The position numbers were made by a program, and so were the translations under genes. From a virus: a stretch of DNA of 47,401 nt. The notes under the pieces are model-generated. The model was not told where the DNA came from. It did no database searches and saw nothing but the letters and a program-made list of their open reading frames with translations. Where the stretch lies: positions 1 to 47,401 of the IMG/VR virus record IMGVR_UViG_3300047548_000106. One strand, 5' to 3'. Positions 1 through 7,996 of this stretch are shown here, piece after piece. How positions within the stretch are numbered: the stretch's first letter is position 1; every line of letters starts with the position of its first letter.

Positions 1-1
1 C

Positions 2-46
2 GGTGGTGCTGGTGGCTCTGGATATGTTGTTGTGGTGATTAGTTAG
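2..46 (+). CDS. C-terminal end of a glycine-rich tail fibre protein (partial)
   Basis: Only the last 14 codons are present, reading a Gly-rich stretch followed by GYVVVVIS and a TAG stop. A glycine-rich run closing with a short hydrophobic strand is typical of the C-terminus of phage tail proteins with a glycine-rich domain. The next gene starts 8 bases later behind an AGGAG that overlaps this stop codon, so the two are likely co-transcribed. The rest of the gene lies outside the window, so the assignment rests on a very short sequence. Confidence 0.5.
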   Translation, partial: GGAGGSGYVVVVIS

Positions 47-54
47 GAGATAAT

Positions 55-312
55 ATGGCACATTTCGCAGAAGTAGAAAATGGATTTGTTAAGCAAGTTG
101 TTGTTGTAAATAACGATGTTATTACCGACGATAATGGTATCGAACAAGAATCCTTAGGGCAACAGTTTCTTTCAGAACTCATAGGCGGAATCTGGGTTCA
201 GTGCTCATATAGCGGTAATCCAATCGCTGGACAATATCGTGGACCATACCCAGGAATAGGATGGACTTGGGACGGAAATATGTTTGTCGATCCATCTCAA
301 TCATCCGAGTGA
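55..312 (+). CDS. small tail-fibre-associated protein, hypothetical
   Basis: This 85-residue protein begins MAHFAEVENGFVKQVVVVNN and has an aromatic C-terminal half (GIWVQCSYSG, GIGWTWDGNMF). Small proteins with this pattern sit next to fibre genes in many marine and freshwater tailed phages, where their role is unknown; fibre assembly or capping is only a guess. The start is supported by TAGGAG 5 bases upstream. No membrane segment or catalytic motif is seen. The TGA stop is reused as the TGN part of the extended -10 element of the next gene. Confidence 0.7.
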   Translation: MAHFAEVENGFVKQVVVVNNDVITDDNGIEQESLGQQFLSELIGGIWVQCSYSGNPIAGQYRGPYPGIGWTWDGNMFVDPSQSSE

Positions 313-318
313 TATAAT
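313..318 (+). promoter_or_regulatory. extended -10 element (TGATATAAT) for the tail fibre gene
   Basis: TATAAT is preceded by TGA (the stop codon of the upstream gene) and followed by 6 bases and then the ATG at 325. Transcription would start at the A of the ATG, giving a leaderless mRNA. No Shine-Dalgarno sequence and no good -35 element are visible. Confidence 0.6.
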
Positions 319-324
319 TAAATT

Positions 325-1488
325 ATGGCCAGCACAACATCAAATTACGCTTTGCCTTACCCGCAAAATACTGATCCAGTAAATGTTGCTGTAGATATTC
401 AAAACTTAGCCACAAAAATCGATACAGATCTTCAGGAAATCATTGAAGACAAGTCTGCTGCAATGTGGACGGGGGGTACATTTAATAATGGCCTAGGAAC
501 TCCAACTTATAATGACACTACTGGCAAAATGAGCATGTCTCTTAGTCAGGATCTTCAATCTACTGCCTCGCCAAGTTTTGCGGGTATCACAGTAAACGGA
601 ACTGGAATCATTTTAGCAAATTCTGCTACTAATGCATTAAGAATTACTCAAGTCGGTGCAGGAAATGCCCTAGTAGTAGAAGATGACACAAATCCCGATA
701 GTACGCCATTTGTTGTCTCTGCAAGCGGTAATGTGGGAATTGGAACAACATCACCAACTGCACCATTAGAAATTGCCTTTAGCGCAAATGATGGATTTAT
801 TACAAGAAGATCTAATGCTGCAACTACTGGATCAGACTTGGTACTTTATAAAAGCAGAGGAACAGCAAGTTCTCCAACAGCAACACAGGCAAATGATTAT
901 TTGGGTGGAGTAAACTTTAGGGGTTATGGTGCTACTCAATGGATAGATTCTGGTCGTGCATTGATTGCCGCACGGGCATCAGAAACATGGACAGATACTG
1001 CCAATGGAACATATCTATCATTTTTTACAACTACAACTGGAACGGCAACCAGATTAGAAAGAGTAAGAATAGATAATACTGGATATGTTGGCATTGGCGT
1101 AACATCTCCAACTGCATTTCTTTCTCTTACTGCTTCTACTACTAGTGCTGCAAGTTTAAATGTTGCCCACGGCACTGCGCCAACTGCACCCAACAATGGA
1201 GATGTTTGGACAACTACCGCAGGAATGTATGTTCAGGTAAATGGTTCAACTGTTGGCCCACTTGCAGCAGGCGGTGGAACAACAACCAATCCTCTTTCCC
1301 TTAAGTTTGATAGTGGAACAACAGAGGGAACAGATCTTTATACCTTTAATGGATCTGCTTCAAAGACAGTAGATATCAAGGCTGGAACAAATATAACCTT
1401 GACAAAGACTTCTGGAAGTATTACTATTGCTTCGTCTGCTACTGCCACAACAGACTTTGTTCCATCATTTTTGCTTGGCGCAATGTAA
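325..1488 (+). CDS. tail fibre protein
   Basis: The protein has 387 residues. Its N-terminus (NYALPYPQNTDPVNVAVDIQ, residues 7-26, then LATKID) matches the short attachment segment seen at the start of many tail fibres. The body is rich in Thr, Ser, Gly and Ala and contains two copies of a G-x-VGIG-x-TSPTA motif (about residues 135-146 and 253-264), typical of beta-helical fibre shafts and of the region before S74-type tips. No S74 chaperone domain follows; the protein ends in FLLGAM. It probably forms a trimeric receptor-binding or side fibre. The ATG follows a -10 element by 6 bases and lacks a ribosome binding site. Specificity cannot be read from the sequence. Confidence 0.75.
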   Translation: MASTTSNYALPYPQNTDPVNVAVDIQNLATKIDTDLQEIIEDKSAAMWTGGTFNNGLGTPTYNDTTGKMSMSLSQDLQSTASPSFAGITVNGTGIILANSATNALRITQVGAGNALVVEDDTNPDSTPFVVSASGNVGIGTTSPTAPLEIAFSANDGFITRRSNAATTGSDLVLYKSRGTASSPTATQANDYLGGVNFRGYGATQWIDSGRALIAARASETWTDTANGTYLSFFTTTTGTATRLERVRIDNTGYVGIGVTSPTAFLSLTASTTSAASLNVAHGTAPTAPNNGDVWTTTAGMYVQVNGSTVGPLAAGGGTTTNPLSLKFDSGTTEGTDLYTFNGSASKTVDIKAGTNITLTKTSGSITIASSATATTDFVPSFLLGAM

Positions 1489-1531
1489 TCTAATTGTTAT
1501 AAAAATCACTTGAAAATGTTTAACTTTTCCT

Positions 1532-1569
1532 CTATCCGTATTGCGGATAGGCATAAAAGTTGATACAAT
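1532..1569 (+). promoter_or_regulatory. reductase promoter overlapped by an inverted repeat
   Basis: TTGCGG (1541-1546), a 17-base spacer and TACAAT (1564-1569, preceded by TGA) form a sigma70-like promoter. A 7-bp inverted repeat, CTATCCG-TATTG-CGGATAG (1532-1550), covers the -35 element. It could be an operator or a weak terminator for the fibre gene; no T-run follows it. The predicted start near 1576 gives a leader of about 28 bases with GGATGG before the ATG at 1604. Confidence 0.6.
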
Positions 1570-1603
1570 GAAGTCTATAATTTTTTCTAGGGATGGTGTT
1601 CAT

Positions 1604-3571
1604 ATGTCATTTATTGACGACAACGGATCAATTACAGATCCGTACAGAAATTTTATCCATATCTCCAAGTACAGTAGATGGATGGAAGAAAAAGGTAGAA
1701 GGGAGACTTGGGTAGAGACTGTAGATCGTTACATGACATTCATGAAGAATCATCTTGTGAAGAACTATAACTATGATGAGAATGACATTAAGTTTGCCCG
1801 TGTCCGTGAAGCAATTCTCAATCACAATGTTATGCCTTCAATGCGTGCTATGATGACCGCTGGGCCAGCATTGGAAAGAGACAATATTGCTGCTTACAAC
1901 TGCTCTTTTATTGCTGTAGATAGTCTTCGTGCCTTTGATGAGGCTATGTATATTTTGATGAACGGTACAGGGGTTGGTTTCTCAGTTGAGCAAAAGTATA
2001 TCGATCAACTTCCTATCATTGCTGAAGAACTGTATCCAAGCAATACCGTCATTATTGTTGAGGATAGCAAGTTGGGTTGGGCAAAGGCATTCAAGGAACT
2101 TCTTGCTCTTCTTGCAATGGGACAGGTTCCAAACTGGGATATGAGCAAGGTTCGTCCTGCTGGTGCCCGCCTCAAGACATTTGGTGGTCGTGCTTCAGGT
2201 CCAGAGCCACTCAATCAACTGTTCAAGTTTGCAGTAGAAACATTTAAGAATGCTAAGGGCCGCAGACTAAAGCCAGTTGAGGCTCATGACCTTATGTGCA
2301 AGGTAGCAGAAGTCATTGTTGTTGGCGGTGTTCGTCGCTCAGCCCTCATTAGTCTTTCTAATCTAGATGACTTTGAGATGGCTAAGGCAAAGAGTGGACA
2401 ATGGTGGATGGATCAACCACATCGTGCCCTTGCCAATAATTCAGCGGTATACAACATGAAGCCAAATACTGCCCAGTTCCTTCGTGAATGGCGCAATCTT
2501 TATGAGTCAAAGTCTGGCGAGCGTGGTATCTACAATATGGATTCTGTTCGTAAGCACATTGACAAGTTTGGTCGTCGTGACTCAAGCAAGGTAATGGGAA
2601 CAAATCCATGCGGAGAAATCCTACTTCGTCCAAACCAGTTCTGTAATCTAACAGAGGTTGTGATCTCTGGTGACGATACATACGAAACTCTTGCCGATAA
2701 GGTTCAGGTTGCCGCAATTCTTGGAACATGGCAATCAACACTCAGCAATTTTAAGTATATTCGTAAGACCTGGAAGGATAATACGGAAGAGGAACGACTA
2801 CTTGGTGTATCTCTTACTGGTATTTTTGGCAATCCGCTAACTGGAACACTTCATAAGAATCTTCCAAATATGCTTGACTCACTCAGAGAACTCGCTGTTG
2901 GAGAGAATGCCATTGAGGCAGACATTCTTGGTATTGAGCACTCTGTTGCTGTTACTACAGTTAAGCCATCTGGAACTGTTTCTCAGTTGACTGGCGTATC
3001 AAGCGGTATTCACCCTTGGTACTCACAGTATTACATTCGCACTGTTCGTGCAGACAATAAAGATCCTCTAACACAATTTCTCAAGGACTTTGGCGTTCCA
3101 AATGAGCCAGACGTAATGAATAATAGTTCTACAGTATTTTCATTTCCAATTGCCGCCCCAGAGGGCGCAGTTGTAACAAGCGATTTGTCTGCTATAGAAC
3201 ACCTTGAAATTTGGAAGGTATATCGTCAGAACTGGACAGAGCATAATCCATCAGTTACTATTAATATTAAGGAAGATGAATGGATGGACGTTGCTGCATG
3301 GGTATTTGACAACTTTGATCATGTCGGAGGAATTTCATTCCTTCCAGCCTCTGATCACGTTTATAAGCAAGCACCATATCAGCCAATTAGCAAAGAGGAG
3401 TATGAGGCAGCGAAGGCCGCTATGCCTAAGGATATTCCATGGCAATCTCTGCCCCTGTATGAGTTGGAGGATGGGACTACTGGCTCACAGGAGTTAGCAT
3501 GTGTTGCATCTGGTGATGGATTTGGATGCGATGTAGATGTTACTGTTGATCAGTTATCAAGAGTGTCATAA
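1604..3571 (+). CDS. adenosylcobalamin-dependent ribonucleoside-triphosphate reductase (class II, monomeric)
   Basis: This enzyme reduces ribonucleoside triphosphates to deoxyribonucleotides for phage DNA synthesis using vitamin B12 coenzyme. Family motifs are clear: MPSMRAMMTAGPAL, YNCSF with Cys100, GTGVGFSVE, NPCGEI with Cys336 and Glu338, QFCNL with Cys347, and PSGTVSQLTG. The 11-residue spacing from Cys336 to Cys347 matches Cys408-Cys419 of the Lactobacillus enzyme. The C-terminal redox cysteines appear to be Cys633 and Cys642, spaced wider than usual. At 655 residues it is shorter than the roughly 740-residue Lactobacillus enzyme. The frame is open upstream to a TTG at 1541, but the promoter lies in that stretch and GGATGG precedes ATG 1604, so I chose 1604. 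It stands alone between structural genes, with its own promoter and a hairpin after it. Confidence 0.93.
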   Translation: MSFIDDNGSITDPYRNFIHISKYSRWMEEKGRRETWVETVDRYMTFMKNHLVKNYNYDENDIKFARVREAILNHNVMPSMRAMMTAGPALERDNIAAYNCSFIAVDSLRAFDEAMYILMNGTGVGFSVEQKYIDQLPIIAEELYPSNTVIIVEDSKLGWAKAFKELLALLAMGQVPNWDMSKVRPAGARLKTFGGRASGPEPLNQLFKFAVETFKNAKGRRLKPVEAHDLMCKVAEVIVVGGVRRSALISLSNLDDFEMAKAKSGQWWMDQPHRALANNSAVYNMKPNTAQFLREWRNLYESKSGERGIYNMDSVRKHIDKFGRRDSSKVMGTNPCGEILLRPNQFCNLTEVVISGDDTYETLADKVQVAAILGTWQSTLSNFKYIRKTWKDNTEEERLLGVSLTGIFGNPLTGTLHKNLPNMLDSLRELAVGENAIEADILGIEHSVAVTTVKPSGTVSQLTGVSSGIHPWYSQYYIRTVRADNKDPLTQFLKDFGVPNEPDVMNNSSTVFSFPIAAPEGAVVTSDLSAIEHLEIWKVYRQNWTEHNPSVTINIKEDEWMDVAAWVFDNFDHVGGISFLPASDHVYKQAPYQPISKEEYEAAKAAMPKDIPWQSLPLYELEDGTTGSQELACVASGDGFGCDVDVTVDQLSRVS

Positions 3572-3604
3572 TACAATAATTTACAAAATTAAATAGCAAA
3601 ATTC

Positions 3605-3634
3605 GGAGGGGAGGCTTAATGGCTTCCCCTCCTT
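3605..3634 (+). terminator. hairpin terminator after the reductase gene
   Basis: The arms GGAGGGGAGGC (3605-3615) and GGCTTCCCCTCC (3621-3632) pair over 11 bp, with one G-T pair and a 6-base loop. Only a short TT follows, so termination may be partial. The -10 element of the next gene begins 4 bases after the stem. Confidence 0.7.
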
Positions 3635-3636
3635 GC

Positions 3637-3642
3637 TATAAT
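3637..3642 (+). promoter_or_regulatory. extended -10 element (TGCTATAAT) for the LamG-like protein gene
   Basis: TATAAT preceded by TGC lies 7 bases before the ATG at 3650, directly after a terminator hairpin. A start near 3649-3650 would give a leaderless mRNA. There is no room for a Shine-Dalgarno sequence or a -35 element. Confidence 0.6.
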
Positions 3643-3649
3643 ATGATAT

Positions 3650-6600
3650 ATGGGTATCAATACGGATGCTGGAAATCAATATGCCACAAAGGTTTATGAA
3701 GAGCATCCGATTGCTCTATGGTCATTAGACGAGGATGCGTTTTATCTCAGTCTCATTGACGACAATGATAGAAAATTCACCAACTGGACTCTTACAGCAT
3801 GTACAGCAAGCAATAGTCCAACGATTCCAGATGAACCAGCAGACTTTCCAGACAGTATCTATTCTTCGTTAGAAAAAAGTAGCGGTACAGCAGGAACCAT
3901 TACTGCAATAAGTTCAAACACATTTCAGTTATCAGATATAGATACCGAAATTACAACATTTTGTGTAAATTTCTGGCTGTATCATCAGCCAACTTATGTT
4001 AATTGGTTTAAGTTTGGCTATCAATACACTCATGCCACCCTTGGAACTCAAACAATATTGTCTGATCCAATCAGTCCAGCAACAATATCATCATGGTTAA
4101 ACTTTAATCAAGTGTATGAGATACCAGACAACTGGACTGGATACATAAAACTAATAATAATGGTTGATTTTGATGCAACATCAACAGCATCAGAAAGAAC
4201 AGTTATTATGAATGGACTCTCTGTTGGTCAAAATTCACAGAATACTTGTTTTGTAAGTTTGGGAAGTACAAGAGAGGTTTTGCCAGACGAAATAGATTTT
4301 GTTGATATGGAGGGAATATCAGCAGATGAATATGGCGTTAATTTTAATAACGGATATTATTTGATTAAGGGAAATAAGTTATTGGCAAAAAATGACGTTA
4401 TGCCAATTATTTATGGAACAAATAACTCTACCAACATATACCCATCTGGAACCGATGAGCCATCTTTTATTTTTCCTGGAAAGGGAATGCTGTACGAAAA
4501 TGGAAGAAACAAACAATATACATTAGAGATGTGGGTAAAACTTGATCCATTAACAAGTGTAGCCAAAAAGATTATCGGTCCAATTAATAGCAATGATGGA
4601 ATATGGGTAAAGGATGGCTTTATTACTCTGGTTGTTGGAAATGAAATTGGCTCACACTGCGTTGGTGAATGGTATCGTCCAATGCTTGTTCATTTTATTA
4701 TTAATTCAAACAACGTTGCTCTACTTATAAATGGCGAAGAAGTCATAAATATGACCTATGATAGAGAAAATATTGATTTGCCAAGTACCCAGGATTGGTG
4801 GGGTGTTTATTCTTACACTTCTTTCAATATGTTTCATATTGACACCATTTCTATTTTTCCATACCAAATTGCTGAGATAGTTGCAAAGAAAAGGTTCGTT
4901 TATGGTCAAGGTGCCCCATCAGTTCAAACGCTTGATAGCAGTTTTGGCGGTACACCAATAACAATAGATTTCTCTACATCAGAATATAGCGCAAATACTA
5001 TTTATCCAGATATTGCAAGATGGGATGCTGGATATTTTAACAATCTTAGTGCAACAAGAAACTACATTGCAGTTCCAAACTACAGTTTGCCAACAATATA
5101 TCTTGGATCAAGAGATATATACGAATGGTATTCAGACAACTATATTGTCAATACTTTAGATTATCCAGACGTTCCTCATCCAAACTTTGTAACATTCAGA
5201 CCAAATATTACTTATGATATTAATAGTGACCCAGTTTCGTGGAGCACAACTGGAACAAATTATACAGAATCTTGTTATTTTAATTTTCCATCACTAAATA
5301 TCCTAACAGATCCAGTTGTTGCAGTTTATGGAATATTTGAAATAGAAAGCAACATTTCTTCAGAACGAACATTGATGAGTTTTGTCAACAATATTACTGG
5401 AACGAGTTTTAATATTGTCATCTTTGAGGATGAGGTTAGGTATATCATTAATGGAGAAGAGATACATTCTGACATTATCAATATTGGCGAAGAAGCCCTG
5501 GTTGGATTAAATTTCAGTCAGGCTGGATCACATTTTGGATATGCAGTTTCACAGTTTTTTGCATCACCATCATCAATTCAACTTTATATCGGAGGTAACG
5601 GGCAAAATACATTTGAAGGAAAGATCTACGACGTTGGATTCTGCAATCAAATAAATTACCAGGAGATTGAGGCAGAATATCCAAACAATGAAGTATTCAT
5701 GACAAACGGACTTACAGATTATACAAATTTCCAACTTTTGTTTAATCATATTGCAAGTTACACACTTATTCCAGAATATGAATATAACAAGTTTTACATG
5801 GATATATCAGTCTCATCAAGATGGGAAGAATATTTTCCACTTACACAATTTGCTGGGTATGTAAGAGATGAAAATGGAGATCTTTACTACGACCTTGACT
5901 TAATGCAGGTAAATGTTGGCTATACCTATGCCCCAATTGCACAATGGACATATGAAGAATTAGGAAATGCTTTTATATATCAAACATATGCAGATTTAAA
6001 CGCATCATACAATACATATTTTGATTTAAAGATGAATAATGGAACAACAGAAACTGTGGGCATTCCAAAGTCATCTCTTCGATCTTATATTACATTTCAG
6101 TCAATTGCTGATGGAGCAAACAAGCCACTTTCTGATTTTACCTATACAAAATCAATTCCAGATAATTATGTAATAGATGCAGACCTTGAAACATATCCAT
6201 ATGACACAAAGTTTGAATTTGTAGACAATACTATTGTATATGCACCAAAAGATCAAAACTTTGAAGATTATGCAATGGTTGTTCATTTTTATATCAAGCA
6301 GAGATCTATTATTAAAAATCCTTTGAAAATTAGAAATCTGGAGATTACCTCTAAAAACTTTAATTATGTTGATGATCAAAATACTGGATCATATGTTGGA
6401 ACAAAATTTGGAACTAAAGTTTATCCAGAAATTGTAAAAACATCTGGATTAGACTATAAAGATAAAAATCCATATTTGATATATAAGACAAATACTCCAT
6501 ATACATATACAACGAAAAAATCTGGTATAGAGGTGGTAAACAAATATTTATTGACAAATCCGTCAACATCCAATCAATATAGGATATCTATACCAATAAA

Positions 6601-7585
6601 CAAGGTTGGGTCAGATAACTTCTCTATTGGTGCAATAAAATTCTTTATGCTGGGAAAAATATCAGATTCTGATACAGATGTTTCAATAATGGAAATAAAG
6701 CATAGCGATGGAACATTGTCATTAATTCTTAATAATACTGATGCTGGAATGACATTTTCTTTATATAACAAGGGTGATGCACTATTCTTAGATGGTGGAA
6801 GTGCATCAACTCAAATATTCACTGAGACAGTAGATGCTGGAGATTCAACAGATAATTTTGATAGTGAAATAAACATAACAATGGCGTCATCATCAATTGT
6901 TGAAGCAGAATATGAAGAACTGTCTGGATTTAGTTTCTATCAGAATGGAAAATATGTAAAGAATCCTATCATCAATAATTATGAATGGAATCATATTGGC
7001 ATTGTTTTTCCAAGCAGTCTTGATTTTAGTCAATATACAGAGGGAGCAATAAGTCTTCTAGGAGGCTTTGTGTTTAACAATGTTTCATATTATTTGACTG
7101 AAGGGCTTGGAATACAAACAGACATTAGTCTTCGCGTCTGGGAAAATGTGTATCAGGATGATATTGCTGCTGCTGTAGGAGATGGAACATATGTGACGTA
7201 TACCACAACCATTCCACACCCACTCGCCGCAGGGCAGAGTGTAAAAATAACTGGAAGCAATCCTTCACAGTATAACTTTACGGGAACCGTATATTCTGTA
7301 ATAGATGAATATAATTTTAAGGTTTCAAGTTCAGCAACTGGTGCGTATGTTGGAAGCGGTGTCCTTACCTATATTTGGAGTGATTGGTCACAAAAGAAAT
7401 GGTCAGATGTATACGCAATTGGAAGAACATCGTCTTACATCAGTACACCTGAAGATATTTTTAATGTATATGCTGGTACAAACAGGAACGTTATTGACGA
7501 CGATTCTGGAATTTCGTTAACACAAATAGAAACAGTGGCAATAAATAGTGTATCGTGGTCAGTTTATAGTGGCAAACCTGCATAA
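3650..7585 (+). CDS. large structural protein with LamG-like domains, probably tail-associated
   Basis: The protein has 1311 residues. The N-terminus (HPIALWSLDE, about residues 19-28) resembles the first strand of concanavalin or LamG-like jelly rolls. Further LamG-like stretches occur near residues 288-365 (YTLEMWVKL through ALLINGEEVI) and 558-640 (VYGIFEIES through IINGEEI). Near the C-terminus (about residues 1174-1241) lies a small beta domain (HPLAAGQSVKITGS) that recurs in other tail proteins here. No catalytic motif or membrane segment is seen. Binding of host surface glycans is plausible for such domains but is inference. Codons are strongly AT-rich (AGA, ATA, AAA) compared with the reductase and portal. 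The start follows the -10 element by 7 bases with no ribosome binding site. Confidence 0.7.
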   Translation: MGINTDAGNQYATKVYEEHPIALWSLDEDAFYLSLIDDNDRKFTNWTLTACTASNSPTIPDEPADFPDSIYSSLEKSSGTAGTITAISSNTFQLSDIDTEITTFCVNFWLYHQPTYVNWFKFGYQYTHATLGTQTILSDPISPATISSWLNFNQVYEIPDNWTGYIKLIIMVDFDATSTASERTVIMNGLSVGQNSQNTCFVSLGSTREVLPDEIDFVDMEGISADEYGVNFNNGYYLIKGNKLLAKNDVMPIIYGTNNSTNIYPSGTDEPSFIFPGKGMLYENGRNKQYTLEMWVKLDPLTSVAKKIIGPINSNDGIWVKDGFITLVVGNEIGSHCVGEWYRPMLVHFIINSNNVALLINGEEVINMTYDRENIDLPSTQDWWGVYSYTSFNMFHIDTISIFPYQIAEIVAKKRFVYGQGAPSVQTLDSSFGGTPITIDFSTSEYSANTIYPDIARWDAGYFNNLSATRNYIAVPNYSLPTIYLGSRDIYEWYSDNYIVNTLDYPDVPHPNFVTFRPNITYDINSDPVSWSTTGTNYTESCYFNFPSLNILTDPVVAVYGIFEIESNISSERTLMSFVNNITGTSFNIVIFEDEVRYIINGEEIHSDIINIGEEALVGLNFSQAGSHFGYAVSQFFASPSSIQLYIGGNGQNTFEGKIYDVGFCNQINYQEIEAEYPNNEVFMTNGLTDYTNFQLLFNHIASYTLIPEYEYNKFYMDISVSSRWEEYFPLTQFAGYVRDENGDLYYDLDLMQVNVGYTYAPIAQWTYEELGNAFIYQTYADLNASYNTYFDLKMNNGTTETVGIPKSSLRSYITFQSIADGANKPLSDFTYTKSIPDNYVIDADLETYPYDTKFEFVDNTIVYAPKDQNFEDYAMVVHFYIKQRSIIKNPLKIRNLEITSKNFNYVDDQNTGSYVGTKFGTKVYPEIVKTSGLDYKDKNPYLIYKTNTPYTYTTKKSGIEVVNKYLLTNPSTSNQYRISIPINKVGSDNFSIGAIKFFMLGKISDSDTDVSIMEIKHSDGTLSLILNNTDAGMTFSLYNKGDALFLDGGSASTQIFTETVDAGDSTDNFDSEINITMASSSIVEAEYEELSGFSFYQNGKYVKNPIINNYEWNHIGIVFPSSLDFSQYTEGAISLLGGFVFNNVSYYLTEGLGIQTDISLRVWENVYQDDIAAAVGDGTYVTYTTTIPHPLAAGQSVKITGSNPSQYNFTGTVYSVIDEYNFKVSSSATGAYVGSGVLTYIWSDWSQKKWSDVYAIGRTSSYISTPEDIFNVYAGTNRNVIDDDSGISLTQIETVAINSVSWSVYSGKPA

Positions 7586-7590
7586 TCTGG

Positions 7591-7596
7591 TACAAT
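7591..7596 (+). promoter_or_regulatory. extended -10 element (TGGTACAAT) before the pre-portal gene
   Basis: TACAAT preceded by TGG lies 7 bases before the ATG at 7604, so the transcript would start at or next to the start codon. No Shine-Dalgarno sequence is present. Confidence 0.55.
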
Positions 7597-7603
7597 TAGG
7601 TAC

Positions 7604-7996
7604 ATGAGCAATCGCAAACGTCCAACTCTTGGTAAAAGCAAACTCACAGTAATGAATACTGGTGATGCACAGCGTAAGCATTTTGGGTATGAATGGGGAT
7701 TATACTTCTGGCAGTTACCAGATGGACACCTTTTTAAGGATGAAGAGGGAAGACTATTGAATATCCCATCAATCAAGGACGATCTTGGCCAAATAATGAA
7801 ACTTCGTCAGGCTGCGGCACACTATGGTCAACCAGAGGGCAAGCCGTGGTTCTATGCTGGTGTTAATCGTGCAACAGATGACGAATATCAGGAACAACTT
7901 GACCGCCTTGACCAAGGGCTTATTCCTTCACTCAATGATATTGGCGCTGTCGCTGCGGCTAAGAAGTCGCTAGAACTTTATGGAGATGCTGAATAA
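7604..7996 (+). CDS. hypothetical protein preceding the portal
   Basis: This 130-residue soluble protein is rich in charged and aromatic residues (HFGYEWGLYFWQLPDGHLFK, about residues 26-45; KPWFYAGVNRATDDEYQEQL later). I do not recognise a family. The C-terminal third looks helical. It overlaps the portal start by one base (TAATG at 7995-7998), so the two are translationally coupled and it probably belongs to head assembly or packaging. There is no signal peptide or membrane segment. The start directly follows a -10 element. Confidence 0.75.
   Translation: MSNRKRPTLGKSKLTVMNTGDAQRKHFGYEWGLYFWQLPDGHLFKDEEGRLLNIPSIKDDLGQIMKLRQAAAHYGQPEGKPWFYAGVNRATDDEYQEQLDRLDQGLIPSLNDIGAVAAAKKSLELYGDAE

Noticed and set aside
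325-1488. S74 intramolecular chaperone at the end of the tail fibre
   Set aside because: The VGIG-TSPTA motifs suggest a fibre of that class, but the C-terminus lacks the characteristic helical chaperone and its Ser-Asp cleavage motif.
1541-1603. TTG start at 1541 or ATG at 1568 for the reductase
   Set aside because: The -35 and -10 elements of the promoter lie in this stretch, so these codons would not be in the mRNA or would be at its very edge; ATG 1604 has GGATGG upstream.
1489-1603. Cobalamin riboswitch before the B12-dependent reductase
   Set aside because: The gap is only 115 bases and the predicted leader about 28 bases; no B12-box-like text is present.
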